From an uncultured Erysipelotrichaceae bacterium (lineage in GTDB: Bacteria; Bacillota_I; Bacilli_A; Erysipelotrichales; Coprobacillaceae), in assembly GCA_900550005.1 (NCBI GenBank), contig URQL01000005.1, positions 1 through 28,478 of the forward strand: 28,478 bases of DNA, in the 5' to 3' direction. This document shows positions 14,797-22,092 of this stretch, piece after piece (within the stretch, counting starts at the first letter, position 1; every line of letters starts with the position of its first letter). The translations under genes were made by a program, and so were the position numbers. Below the pieces are notes generated by a model. The model saw nothing but the letters and a program-made list of their open reading frames with translations, did no database searches and was not told where the DNA came from.

Positions 14797-15145
14797 ATGA
14801 CGATCAGTGAAGTAAGTGAATGCTATGAAATTACATCGGATACTTTATGTTACTATGAATAAATTGGCTTACTTGATAAAGTAAAAAGATCAAAAAGTGG
14901 TATTCGAGATTATCAAAGAGAAAATTTAGAAAGATTAGAATTTGTAAGATGTATACGTAATGTTGGATTAGGCGTAGAAGCGATTAAAAAGTATCCTATT
15001 TGAGAAAATAAGAAGATGATACTTTAGAAAAATGTTTCAATATCCTAGTTGAACAAAGAAAAGCATTAATTAAAAAATGCAAGAAATGAAACAACGAGAT
15101 ATGAAAATAGATAAGTTTTCTAAGATTTTAGAAAAAAAGGCTTGA
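14797..15145 (+). pseudogene. Decayed MerR-family regulator (NmlR/AdhR-like)
   Basis: Frame 1 gives MTISEVSECYEITSDTLCYYE, then a TAA at 14860-14862 in place of a sense codon. It continues in frame with IGLLDKVKRSKSG, then IRDYQRENLERLEFVRCIR, and a TGA after about residue 68. The match to the MerR winged-helix domain (DTLRYYERIGLL, then SGIRDY) is unmistakable. Two frameshifts later the coiled coil continues as DDTLEKCFNILVEQRKALIKK and then MQEMKQRDMKIDKFSKILEKKA, the usual C-terminus of short aldehyde-responsive MerR proteins. With two stops and two frame changes it cannot give a functional protein. Its end overlaps the -35 of the promoter reading into larE. A MerR-type operator still exists upstream of the aldo/keto reductase at 12459. 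Confidence 0.9.
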
Positions 15146-15172
15146 CTTAAACCTAACTTTAACTTGTAAAAT
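15142..15172 (+). promoter_or_regulatory. MerR-type promoter upstream of larE
   Basis: -35 TTGACT (15142-15147), 19-bp spacer, -10 TAAAAT (15167-15172), with short arms TTAAA and TTTAA inside the spacer. The overlong spacer and place directly after the merR remnant suggest the regulator's former target promoter. It now reads into the lar-nik run with a leader of about 115 nt. Without an activator it would be weak. Confidence 0.5.
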
Positions 15173-15249
15173 AATTGTAAACTACATTGAAGTAGTCTTT
15201 GTCCAAAATTAACTTTATAAATTACACCAATGAAACCAATGAAGGTTTT

Positions 15250-15271
15250 GATAAAACAAGAATGTTTTATC
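15250..15271. promoter_or_regulatory. Perfect dyad upstream of larE
   Basis: GATAAAACA (15250-15258), AGAA, TGTTTTATC (15263-15271): two perfect 9-bp arms 24 bp before the larE start. It lies between hexamers that resemble another 19-bp-spaced promoter (TTGATA at 15248, TAAAAT at 15273), though a start there would leave only about 10 nt of leader. It could be a protein operator for the lar-nik genes or an RNA hairpin in the leader. Confidence 0.5.
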
Positions 15272-15294
15272 GTAAAATACAAAGGGGAACGTTT

Positions 15295-16077
15295 ATGGAT
15301 AAATTAGAACAATTACAAGAATTATTAAAATCCTACGGTAAAGTAGCCGTTGCTTATAGTGGGGGAGTAGATTCAAACTTTGTTTTACAAGTTGCTACAA
15401 AAACATTAGGAAAAGAAAATGTATTAGCTGTGACTTGTTTAGGTGGCATGATGTCTAAAGAAGACCAAGCAGAAGCAAGACAATTAGTTGAAAACATTCC
15501 TCATGAATTTATACAACTTGATGTTTTACAAGTTCAAGCTTTTAGAGAAAATTGGCCTGACCGTTGTTATCATTGTAAAAAAGTGGTAATGCGTCATGTC
15601 ATTGAAGAAGCAAAAAAACATGGTATTCAATATGTTTTAGATGGTAAAAATAAAGATGATGAAAGTGTTTATCGACCAGGAATGAAAGCAGCTGAAGAAT
15701 TAGGTATCCTTTCACCACTTGCTCAATGTGAACTTACAAAACAAGAAATAAGAGATTATTCAAAACAACTTGGAATTTCTACTTATAATAAACCATCTAA
15801 TGCTTGTTTAGCGACACGTTTTAATTATCATACGAATATCACTTATGAAATGTTAGAAAGAATCGATCAAGCTGAACAATTATTCCATGATATTGGGATT
15901 AAACATATGCGAGTACGTGATATTAATAACTTAGCACGTATTGAAGTTGAAAAACAAGATTTCACAAAAGTATTAGAACACAGTGAACTTGTTGATAAGT
16001 TAAAAGAACTTGGATTCGACTTTGTTACCCTTGACTTAGAAGGTATTAAGAGTGGAAGTTTTGATAAAAATAAATGA
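15295..16077 (+). CDS. larE: LarE, ATP-dependent sulfur transferase of nickel-pincer cofactor synthesis
   Basis: 260 residues from the ATG at 15295 with AAGGGGA upstream; the frame is open to a TTG at 15199 but lacks a ribosome site there. LarE adenylates the carboxylates of pyridinium-3,5-biscarboxylate mononucleotide and replaces oxygen by sulfur, giving the bisthiocarboxylate that binds nickel. The PP-loop SGGVDS is at residues 22-27, and the DGKNKDDESVYRPG and LSPLAQCELTKQEIR segments are typical. Three cysteines are visible: C91 and C94 (RCYHCKK) and C171 (NACLATR), the last equivalent to the sacrificial cysteine of Lactiplantibacillus LarE. From family knowledge, three-Cys LarE proteins hold a 4Fe-4S cluster and can act catalytically instead of sacrificing a cysteine; this one fits that class. 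First gene of the lar-nik run. Confidence 0.93.
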   Translation: MDKLEQLQELLKSYGKVAVAYSGGVDSNFVLQVATKTLGKENVLAVTCLGGMMSKEDQAEARQLVENIPHEFIQLDVLQVQAFRENWPDRCYHCKKVVMRHVIEEAKKHGIQYVLDGKNKDDESVYRPGMKAAEELGILSPLAQCELTKQEIRDYSKQLGISTYNKPSNACLATRFNYHTNITYEMLERIDQAEQLFHDIGIKHMRVRDINNLARIEVEKQDFTKVLEHSELVDKLKELGFDFVTLDLEGIKSGSFDKNK

Positions 16078-16150
16078 AAGATGATTTTACACATGAAGTG
16101 TGAGTAACTTATTAGAAAATAAGAACCCAAAGTGTAAAATCATCTTTTTT
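16077..16150 (+). terminator. Terminator-like long hairpin between larE and larB (possible attenuator)
   Basis: A 16-bp perfect stem (AAAGATGATTTTACAC at 16077-16092, GTGTAAAATCATCTTT at 16132-16147) is followed by T to 16150. The 39-nt loop contains its own hairpin CTTATT-AGAA-AATAAG. A nearer GTGT at about 16098-16101 could also pair with ACAC at 16089-16092, giving an alternative fold. The T-run ends just before the larB ribosome site. It would cut larE off from larB unless read through. Confidence 0.65.
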
Positions 16151-16166
16151 GTTAGGAGGGAAATAC

Positions 16167-16898
16167 TTGGACAAAATTTTAGAGCAACTTGAAAAACACC
16201 AAATTAGTTTAAAAGATGCTAAAAAACAACTCGAAGATTTACAAAATATTGCGACCATTGATTATGATCGTCAAAAAAGAACAGGTGTTGGTGAAGTCAT
16301 TTATGGTGCAGGTAAAAGTGTAGAACAAATCTCTTATATCGTTGAACAAATGTTAGATCATAATCAAAGCAATATTTTAGTAACTGGATTAAGTGACGAA
16401 AAATATCTAGCATTAAAAGATCGATTCCCAATGTTTGAATATGATAAAGAAGCAAAAACCTGGTTATTATCAGGAAAAGTAGCTATGAACAGAGGAAAAA
16501 TCGTTGTTGTATGTGCTGGAACATCTGATTTATTTGTTGCTAAAGAAGCTGTCAATACCGCTCGCTTTTTAGGAAATCATGTACAACTCATTAGTGATGT
16601 TGGTGTTGCAGGAATTCATCGTTTACTTGCGAGAATGGAAGAAATCAAACAAGCTAATGCAATTATTGCAGTAGCAGGAATGGAAGGGGCTTTACCTTCG
16701 GTTATAGCAGGTATGGTTGATAAACCTGTTATAGCTGTACCAACTTCTGTTGGCTATGGCGCAAATCTACAAGGTATCACAACGATGATGGCGATGCTTA
16801 CAAGTTGTGCTAGTGGTATTAGCGTTGTTAACATTAATAATGGCTTTGGAGCCGCTTTTATGGCTCATCGAATTAATAGTATAGGAGGACAAGAATAA
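16167..16898 (+). CDS. larB: LarB, pyridinium-3,5-biscarboxylate mononucleotide synthase
   Basis: 243 residues, starting at TTG 16167 with AGGAGGG 6 nt upstream; an upstream in-frame TTG at 16149 lies before the ribosome site. LarB catalyses the first step of nickel-pincer nucleotide synthesis, carboxylating and hydrolysing nicotinic acid adenine dinucleotide. The C-terminal 150 residues form a PurE-like domain, with VCAGTSD, then IAVAGMEGALPSVIAG, then PTSVGYGANLQG and a closing NNGFGAAFMAHRI, all characteristic of LarB. The N-terminal helical region contains DYDRQKRTGVGEVIYG. The stop overlaps the larC1 start (TAATG). It is separated from larE by a terminator-like hairpin, unlike the tight spacing downstream. 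Confidence 0.93.
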   Translation: MDKILEQLEKHQISLKDAKKQLEDLQNIATIDYDRQKRTGVGEVIYGAGKSVEQISYIVEQMLDHNQSNILVTGLSDEKYLALKDRFPMFEYDKEAKTWLLSGKVAMNRGKIVVVCAGTSDLFVAKEAVNTARFLGNHVQLISDVGVAGIHRLLARMEEIKQANAIIAVAGMEGALPSVIAGMVDKPVIAVPTSVGYGANLQGITTMMAMLTSCASGISVVNINNGFGAAFMAHRINSIGGQE

Positions 16899-17731
16899 TG
16901 AAAGCTTTATATTTTGATTGTAGTAGTGGAATTAGTGGAAATATGACATTAGGAGCATTAATGGAATTAATTGATGATCCTAATTATTTAGTAAATGAAT
17001 TAAAGAAATTAAATGTAGATGGATACCATATCCATATTTCAAAAACAAAGAAAAATGGAATTACAGGAACATATGTAGATGTTCATTTAGAACATGATGA
17101 CCATGATCATCATGAACATACACATGACCATGATCACGAACACCATCATGAACATGTTCATACACACGAACATGATCACGAACATCATCACCATCATGAA
17201 CACCGAAATTTATTTGATGTGAATAAGATTATTGATGACAGTGATATTGATCCAAAAGCAAAAGATTTAGCAAAACGTATTTTTATGAGAGTAGCTAAAG
17301 CTGAAAGTAAAGTGCATAATGAAACTTTAGAAAATGTTCATTTTCATGAAGTTGGTGCTATTGATTCAATTGTAGATATTATTGGAACAGCAATTTTACT
17401 TTGTAAAATCAATCCAGATGTTATTTATAGTAGTGTTGTTAATGATGGCTATGGATTTATTCATTGTGCTCATGGAATGATTTCTGTACCAGTACCAGCT
17501 ACTTCTGAAATCTTTGCAGCAAGCAATGTTATTTCTCGTCAAATTGATGTCGATACTGAATTAGTGACACCAACAGGAGCAGCTATTATTGCTGAAATCG
17601 CAAGTAGTTATGGTATGATGCCAGTCATGAATGTGAAAAAAATTGGTTGGGGAACTGGAACAAAAGATTTAGTGATTCCTAATGTATTAAAAGTAACACT
17701 TGGAGAAATTGAAAAAAAAAAGATGAAATAA
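16898..17731 (+). CDS. larC1: LarC1, N-terminal part of the nickel insertase (frameshifted larC)
   Basis: 277 residues in this frame. LarC is a CTP-dependent enzyme that inserts nickel into the dithiolated pyridinium nucleotide to give the NPN cofactor. The N-terminus MKALYFDCSSGISGNM and the motifs VHFHEVGAIDSIVDI and DTELVTPTGAAI are typical of LarC. Between residues 63 and 102 there are 23 histidines alternating with Asp and Glu, a nickel-binding or storage stretch found in many LarC proteins. The frame ends shortly after a run of ten A at 17712-17721. The C-terminal domain continues in the -1 frame without a break in family similarity, so the functional product is probably a 412-residue LarC made by frameshifting. 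Overlaps the larB stop by 1 bp. Confidence 0.93.
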   Translation: MKALYFDCSSGISGNMTLGALMELIDDPNYLVNELKKLNVDGYHIHISKTKKNGITGTYVDVHLEHDDHDHHEHTHDHDHEHHHEHVHTHEHDHEHHHHHEHRNLFDVNKIIDDSDIDPKAKDLAKRIFMRVAKAESKVHNETLENVHFHEVGAIDSIVDIIGTAILLCKINPDVIYSSVVNDGYGFIHCAHGMISVPVPATSEIFAASNVISRQIDVDTELVTPTGAAIIAEIASSYGMMPVMNVKKIGWGTGTKDLVIPNVLKVTLGEIEKKKMK

Positions 17732-17758
17732 TCGTCATGGAAACGAATATTGATGATT
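17716..17758 (+). other. Programmed -1 ribosomal frameshift element in larC
   Basis: Slippery heptamer A AAA AAG at 17716-17722, phased so that the zero-frame codons are AAA AAG (the XXY YYZ arrangement). After a 7-nt spacer comes a predicted stem: AATCGTCA (17730-17737), 13-nt loop, TGATGATT (17751-17758), 8 bp with one G-U pair. Slipping back by 1 gives ...EKKK-DEIIVMETNIDDCTGEML..., the expected continuous LarC sequence. The zero frame ends at the TAA at 17729-17731, inside the stem's left edge. Confidence 0.75.
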
Positions 17759-18135
17759 GTACAGGAGAAATGTTAGGTTTTGTTATGGAACAATTACTTG
17801 CTCAAGGGGCGCTTGATGTTTTCTTTACTTCTATTTTTATGAAAAAGAATCGACCAGCTTACCGTTTAACGGTCGTATGTAACGAAAAACAAATGGAATC
17901 CTTACAAAGAATCATTTTCACCCATACCACAACCATTGGTATTCGTTATCGTAAAGAACAAAGAACGATTTTAGAAAGAAAAATCAAAGAAATCGATACA
18001 TCACTAGGAAAATTACAAGTTAAAGAAGTCCTTATTGATGGTGAAAAAAGATGTTATCCAGAATATGAAAGTGCAAAAAAATTAGCATTAGAACATCATT
18101 GTTCTTTACAAGAAATTTATCATTTAGTTAAATAA
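17737..18135 (+). CDS. larC2: LarC2, C-terminal domain of the nickel insertase (-1 frame)
   Basis: 132 residues if read from the ATG at 17737, but that ATG has no Shine-Dalgarno and sits inside the stem of the frameshift signal. The frame is open upstream to the slippery site, giving 137 residues after the shift. METNIDDCTGEMLGF and the following GALDVFFTSIFMKKNRPAYRLTVVC are the conserved start of the LarC C-terminal domain, the part that binds CTP and acts with the N-terminal domain. In Lactiplantibacillus plantarum larC is likewise split into larC1 and larC2 and joined by programmed frameshifting (established knowledge). Expression only as the tail of a LarC1-LarC2 fusion is therefore the best reading. 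It ends 12 bp before the methyltransferase gene. Confidence 0.88.
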   Translation: METNIDDCTGEMLGFVMEQLLAQGALDVFFTSIFMKKNRPAYRLTVVCNEKQMESLQRIIFTHTTTIGIRYRKEQRTILERKIKEIDTSLGKLQVKEVLIDGEKRCYPEYESAKKLALEHHCSLQEIYHLVK

Positions 18136-18147
18136 TGGGAGGATTTT

Positions 18148-18855
18148 ATGGCAAGTCAATTAGAACAAATCGCTTCTTATTGGGATCAACGTTCTTCAGG
18201 TTATTCTTTAGATAACCAAGAAGAACTGATCTATGATCAAGAAAAATGGTTAGATTTATTAGCACCTTATCTAGAGTTAAAACCAGGAATAAAAGTATTG
18301 GATCTAGGATGTGGACCGGGATTTTTTTCTGTTCTTCTAGCAAAACAAAATTGCCAAGTAACAGCTATTGATTATAGTGAAAAAATGTTAGAAGAAGCCA
18401 GAAATAATGCGAAGAAAAATGATGTAAATATTGATTTTAAAAGAATGGATGTGCAAAATTTACAATTTGATAATGAAACATTTGATTTTATTATAACCCG
18501 TAATGTGACATGGAATTTAGAAAAACCAATTCAAGCTTATAAAGAAATGTTTAGAGTACTAAAAAAACAAGGGCATTTAATCAATATTGATGGAAATCAT
18601 TATTACTATTATCAAGACCAAGATTATGATCGTCATGGACATAGTGAACATCAACATATGGAAGGAATCAATGTGAGCATTATTGATAATATAGCTAAAG
18701 AATTGAGCTTATCTTATAAGTTAAGACCAGATTATGATCAAAAAGTATTAAAAGAAATTGGCTTTAGTCAAGTAGAAAGTCAAATCTTAAATCAAGAACA
18801 AACGTCAAAGGGAAAAGAATTGATTCGTCAATTTTTAATTCATGCGATTAAATAA
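18148..18855 (+). CDS. Class I SAM-dependent methyltransferase with His-rich patch
   Basis: 235 residues, cytosolic. The Rossmann methyltransferase fold is clear: motif I VLDLGCGPGFFSVLLA (50-65), the acidic end of strand 2 in AIDYSEKM (73-80), RMDVQNLQF, and motif IV FDFIITRNVTWNLEKP. The R-N-V-T-W-N/T-L stretch is shared by methyltransferases that neighbour Nik/Opp-type transporters in clostridia and relatives (from memory of such loci). Residues about 161-171 form a His-rich DRHGHSEHQHM patch that could bind nickel. GGGAGGA precedes the ATG, and the stop overlaps nikB (TAATG), placing it firmly inside the nickel operon. Its substrate is unknown. Ideas include synthesis of a small nickel ligand taken up by the importer, or modification of the cofactor. 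Both are inference. Confidence 0.85.
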   Translation: MASQLEQIASYWDQRSSGYSLDNQEELIYDQEKWLDLLAPYLELKPGIKVLDLGCGPGFFSVLLAKQNCQVTAIDYSEKMLEEARNNAKKNDVNIDFKRMDVQNLQFDNETFDFIITRNVTWNLEKPIQAYKEMFRVLKKQGHLINIDGNHYYYYQDQDYDRHGHSEHQHMEGINVSIIDNIAKELSLSYKLRPDYDQKVLKEIGFSQVESQILNQEQTSKGKELIRQFLIHAIK

Positions 18856-19775
18856 TGAAAAAAATAATTCATTTATTTTTGGTTCTTTTCTTTGTTACTT
18901 TATGTACTTTTGTTATTACAAATTTAGCACCGAGTGATAGTGCTGAAATGTACTATCTTTCTCGGGGAATAACACCAAGTCAAGAAGTTTTAGATCAAAC
19001 TCGTCATGAAATGGGATTAGATCAAAATGTGATTATTCGCTATGGTCATTGGTTAAATAATGTTGTTCATGGTGATTTAGGAACATCTTATCATTCAGGA
19101 CAAGATGTCAATACACAATTATTAGCTAAATTACCAAATACATTAAAATTAGCTGGTTGTTCATTTATTGTTATTTTCTTAATTTCTATTCCATTAGGGA
19201 TTTACAGTGCATGGCACCGAAAAAAAATAGGAAATGCTTTACTTAAAGGATTTACTTTTTTAGGACTAGCTATTCCTAATTTTTGGCTAGCTTTGATCCT
19301 TATTTTTGTATTTGCAGTTAAGTTAAAATGGTTTCCTGTTATTAGTGGCAATTCATTTAGAGGTCTGGTTTTACCGATTATTTGTTTAAGTTTACCAATG
19401 ATTTGTTCTTATACACGATTGATTCAAAATGCTTTATTAGAAGAGTTGAATCAAGATTATGTAGTGGGGTTAAAGGCAAGAGGAATGAAAATGCATCAAA
19501 TTTTATATAAGCATGTTTTACCTCATGCTTTTGTTTCTTTATCTTCATTACTCGGTTTATCTATTGGGCATTTACTTGGAGGAACAGCGATCATTGAAAC
19601 GATTTTTACCTATCCAGGATTAGGTAATATGGTTGTTGAAGCCATTCGCTATCGTGATTATCCGATTATTCAGGCTTATGCGATATATATGGCAATTATT
19701 TATGTTGTCGTTAATCTACTTGTTGATTTTCTACAACAATGCATCAATCCTCGTTTAAGGAGGAAAAAAGCATGA
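18855..19775 (+). CDS. nikB: Nickel/peptide ABC transporter permease, NikB-like
   Basis: 306 residues, six membrane helices. The first helix is followed by an extracytoplasmic segment of about 70 residues with the family motif APSDSAEMYY and WLNNVVHGDLGTSY. The cytoplasmic EAA loop (residues about 196-215, ELNQDYVVGLKARGMK), which docks the ATPase, is present. It belongs to the dipeptide/nickel (DppB/NikB) permease family. Sequence alone does not tell nickel from peptides; the larE-B-C context favours nickel. It overlaps the methyltransferase stop by 1 bp and nikC by 4 bp. Confidence 0.88.
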   Translation: MKKIIHLFLVLFFVTLCTFVITNLAPSDSAEMYYLSRGITPSQEVLDQTRHEMGLDQNVIIRYGHWLNNVVHGDLGTSYHSGQDVNTQLLAKLPNTLKLAGCSFIVIFLISIPLGIYSAWHRKKIGNALLKGFTFLGLAIPNFWLALILIFVFAVKLKWFPVISGNSFRGLVLPIICLSLPMICSYTRLIQNALLEELNQDYVVGLKARGMKMHQILYKHVLPHAFVSLSSLLGLSIGHLLGGTAIIETIFTYPGLGNMVVEAIRYRDYPIIQAYAIYMAIIYVVVNLLVDFLQQCINPRLRRKKA

Positions 19776-20572
19776 AAAGAAAATTAAAAGTGTTGATTCT
19801 ACTAGTTTTTATTATGATCGTGATTGCCTTATTAGGAGATAAAATTGCCTCTTATGATCCTTTAGAAGTACATTATGATTTATCATTACAAGCACCTAGT
19901 TTAACTCATTTATTTGGTACAGATAAATTAGGTAGAGATATTTTGAGCCGTATTTTATGCGGAGCTAAAACTTCTTTTGCTTTAACTTTTTTAATGTTAT
20001 TTTTGATTGTAATCATTGGTGTTAGTGTTGGATTATTAGCTGGTTTAATTGGTGGTAAGGTTGAAGTGTTTATTAATGGATTGATTAATGGTTTACTTGC
20101 TTTTCCGGATACGATTTTTGCTATTGCGGTTGTTGGAATCGTTGGAGCTGGTTTGTTTCATACTGTTTTTGCCTTAGCACTGATTTGGTGGACAAAATAT
20201 GCAAGGCTGACTTTAGCGTTAGTTAAGCAAGAAAAAGAGAAAAATTATTTAGTAGTCGCTAAATTATCAGGTGTACCTTGGTATAAACGTATTTGGAGTT
20301 ACTTATTGCCTAATATTTTATCTCAAATATTAGTGAGTGCTTTTCTCGATATTGGTAATATGATGATTTCTTTGGCTGGACTTAGTTTTTTAGGTTTAGC
20401 GAGTCAACCCCCTTATCCAGAATGGGGAGCTATGCTTTATGAAAGTAAACAATATATGCAAGTTGCACCTTGGATGATGATTTATCCCGGACTTGTTTTA
20501 TTTATTTGTGTTTTAATATTTAATTTATTGGCAGAAGGTTTACGTGATCATTTTGATCCTAAACAAAATTAG
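19772..20572 (+). CDS. nikC: Nickel/peptide ABC transporter permease, NikC-like
   Basis: 266 residues from the ATG at 19772, which has AAGGAGG upstream and overlaps the nikB stop (ATGA). The N-terminus has one helix, then the DppC/NikC signature HLFGTDKLGRDILSRIL-type stretch at about residues 45-62. Five further helices follow, with the EAA loop around LVVAKLSGVPWYKRIWSYLLPNI. AGLSFLGLASQPPYPEWG near the C-terminus is diagnostic for the C-type subunit. It forms the membrane channel with NikB. It is slightly shorter than most DppC proteins, as is usual for NikC. Confidence 0.88.
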   Translation: MKRKLKVLILLVFIMIVIALLGDKIASYDPLEVHYDLSLQAPSLTHLFGTDKLGRDILSRILCGAKTSFALTFLMLFLIVIIGVSVGLLAGLIGGKVEVFINGLINGLLAFPDTIFAIAVVGIVGAGLFHTVFALALIWWTKYARLTLALVKQEKEKNYLVVAKLSGVPWYKRIWSYLLPNILSQILVSAFLDIGNMMISLAGLSFLGLASQPPYPEWGAMLYESKQYMQVAPWMMIYPGLVLFICVLIFNLLAEGLRDHFDPKQN

Positions 20573-20580
20573 GAGGATTT

Positions 20581-22092
20581 ATGAAAAAAATCAAAATTTT
20601 ATTGAGTTTGTTTTTAGCCATTACATTATGTGGTTGTTCTAATGATACGAAAACAAACAAAACATTAAATGCAGCTATGTTTTGGATATCTACTTCTTTA
20701 GATCCAACAAATAATTATGATGGTTGGGTACTTAGCCGTATTGGGGTAGGGGAAACTTTATTTAAATTAAATGAAGATTATGAAGTGGAAAATGGACTAG
20801 TAAAAAGTTATGAACAAGTTGATGACACAATTTGGAATATGACTTTACGTGATGATGTTACTTTTTCTAATGGAAAAAAAGTAACAGGTGAAGATATTAA
20901 AGCTTGTCTAGAAAGAGCCTTTGAAAAAAATACAAGAGCAACAGATTATTTTGTATTAGATCATGTAGAAGCAAGTGGACAAGATTTTACGATTTATTTA
21001 AAGACACCAAGCGGTGCGATTTTAAATAACTTATGTGAACCTCTTTTTACAATTTATGATACGACTCAAAGTGATGAAAGTATTGCTACAAATCCTATCT
21101 GTACAGGTCCTTTTGTAGTGGATGAATTTGTTGCAGAAAAAACAATTGATACTAGTCGTAATGAGAGTTACTATGATGGTGAGGCTAAATTAGATCATGT
21201 TCATTTTATTCAAGTAGCGGATTCTGATGCACGTGTGTTTGCTTTACAATCCGGTGAAGTTGATTTAGCGAATACGATTGATTATTCAAGCTTAGAATTA
21301 TTTAGAGATAATGATGATTATCAAGTTTTAGAAGTGTTAGGGCCACGTACGAATGTGGTTTATATGAATAATGATTCTACATTTTTAAGTGATATCAATA
21401 TTAGAAAAGCTTTATCTTATAGTGTTGATCGTGAAAATATTGTGAAACTCGTTGGAGGACAAGCAGCTACAGGACTTTATTCAAGTGCTTTACCTTATTA
21501 TGAAGTTCAAACCAATTATAATTTTGATCTAGATAAGGCTAATCAAATCTTAGATGAAGCAGGTTATATAGATACAAATCAAGATGGTATTCGTGAAAAA
21601 GATGGACAAGCACTCATTTTAAATTATTATGAAAGTGCCGATCATGGTTCTGCTGATGCCAATATTATTGCCCAATCATTACAAAGCGAAGCGTCAAAAA
21701 TGGGTGTTCAAATTCAAATCAATCAAGTAGAAAATGTAAACGACATTAAAGCAGCAGGCACATTTGATTTATGTTCAGCTAATGATTCTACTGCACCAAC
21801 TGGAGATCCAGAAGTTTTCTTACAAGCACGCTATTTATCTACTGGTTCAACAAATACAGGACGTTATAAAAATGATCAAGTGGATGCTTTAATTCAAGAT
21901 CTTTCAACAATTTTTGATCTTAACAAGCGTCATGAACTCGCTATGCAAGCGAATGAAATGATTTTAGAAGATGCAGCGAATATTTATGTTTCTTATGTAC
22001 CACTAAATACAGTAACGACTTCAAAAGTTAAAGGAGCCATTTGTCATCCTGTTGATTATTATATGATTACAAAGGATATTGATATTCAATGA
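20581..22092 (+). CDS. nikA: Nickel/peptide-type substrate-binding lipoprotein, NikA-like
   Basis: 503 residues. Lipoprotein signal MKKIKILLSLFLAITLCGCS with lipobox L16-C-G-C19, so it is tethered outside the membrane. The rest is a family 5 solute-binding protein: the N-terminal LDPTNNYDGW and FSNGKKVTGEDIK motifs, the central NIRKALSYSVDRENIV and a C-terminal NTVTTSKVKGAICHPVDYY. The family binds peptides or metal-ligand complexes; NikA proteins bind nickel through a small organic chelator. In this context nickel or a nickel complex is the likely ligand. AGGAGG precedes the ATG. The ATGA overlap with nikD supports one operon. Confidence 0.85.
   Translation: MKKIKILLSLFLAITLCGCSNDTKTNKTLNAAMFWISTSLDPTNNYDGWVLSRIGVGETLFKLNEDYEVENGLVKSYEQVDDTIWNMTLRDDVTFSNGKKVTGEDIKACLERAFEKNTRATDYFVLDHVEASGQDFTIYLKTPSGAILNNLCEPLFTIYDTTQSDESIATNPICTGPFVVDEFVAEKTIDTSRNESYYDGEAKLDHVHFIQVADSDARVFALQSGEVDLANTIDYSSLELFRDNDDYQVLEVLGPRTNVVYMNNDSTFLSDINIRKALSYSVDRENIVKLVGGQAATGLYSSALPYYEVQTNYNFDLDKANQILDEAGYIDTNQDGIREKDGQALILNYYESADHGSADANIIAQSLQSEASKMGVQIQINQVENVNDIKAAGTFDLCSANDSTAPTGDPEVFLQARYLSTGSTNTGRYKNDQVDALIQDLSTIFDLNKRHELAMQANEMILEDAANIYVSYVPLNTVTTSKVKGAICHPVDYYMITKDIDIQ

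Noticed and set aside
15181..15196. ACTAC/GTAGT hairpin in the larE leader as a terminator
   Set aside because: The stem is only 5 bp, followed by CTTTG rather than a U-run.
17061..17210. Repeated CAT/CAC-rich DNA in larC as a tandem repeat or regulatory element
   Set aside because: It is explained by the His-rich nickel-binding segment of LarC; the repeat unit is irregular at DNA level.
17737..18135. LarC2 as an independently started protein
   Set aside because: There is no Shine-Dalgarno before its ATG, and family similarity continues upstream of the ATG to the slippery site.
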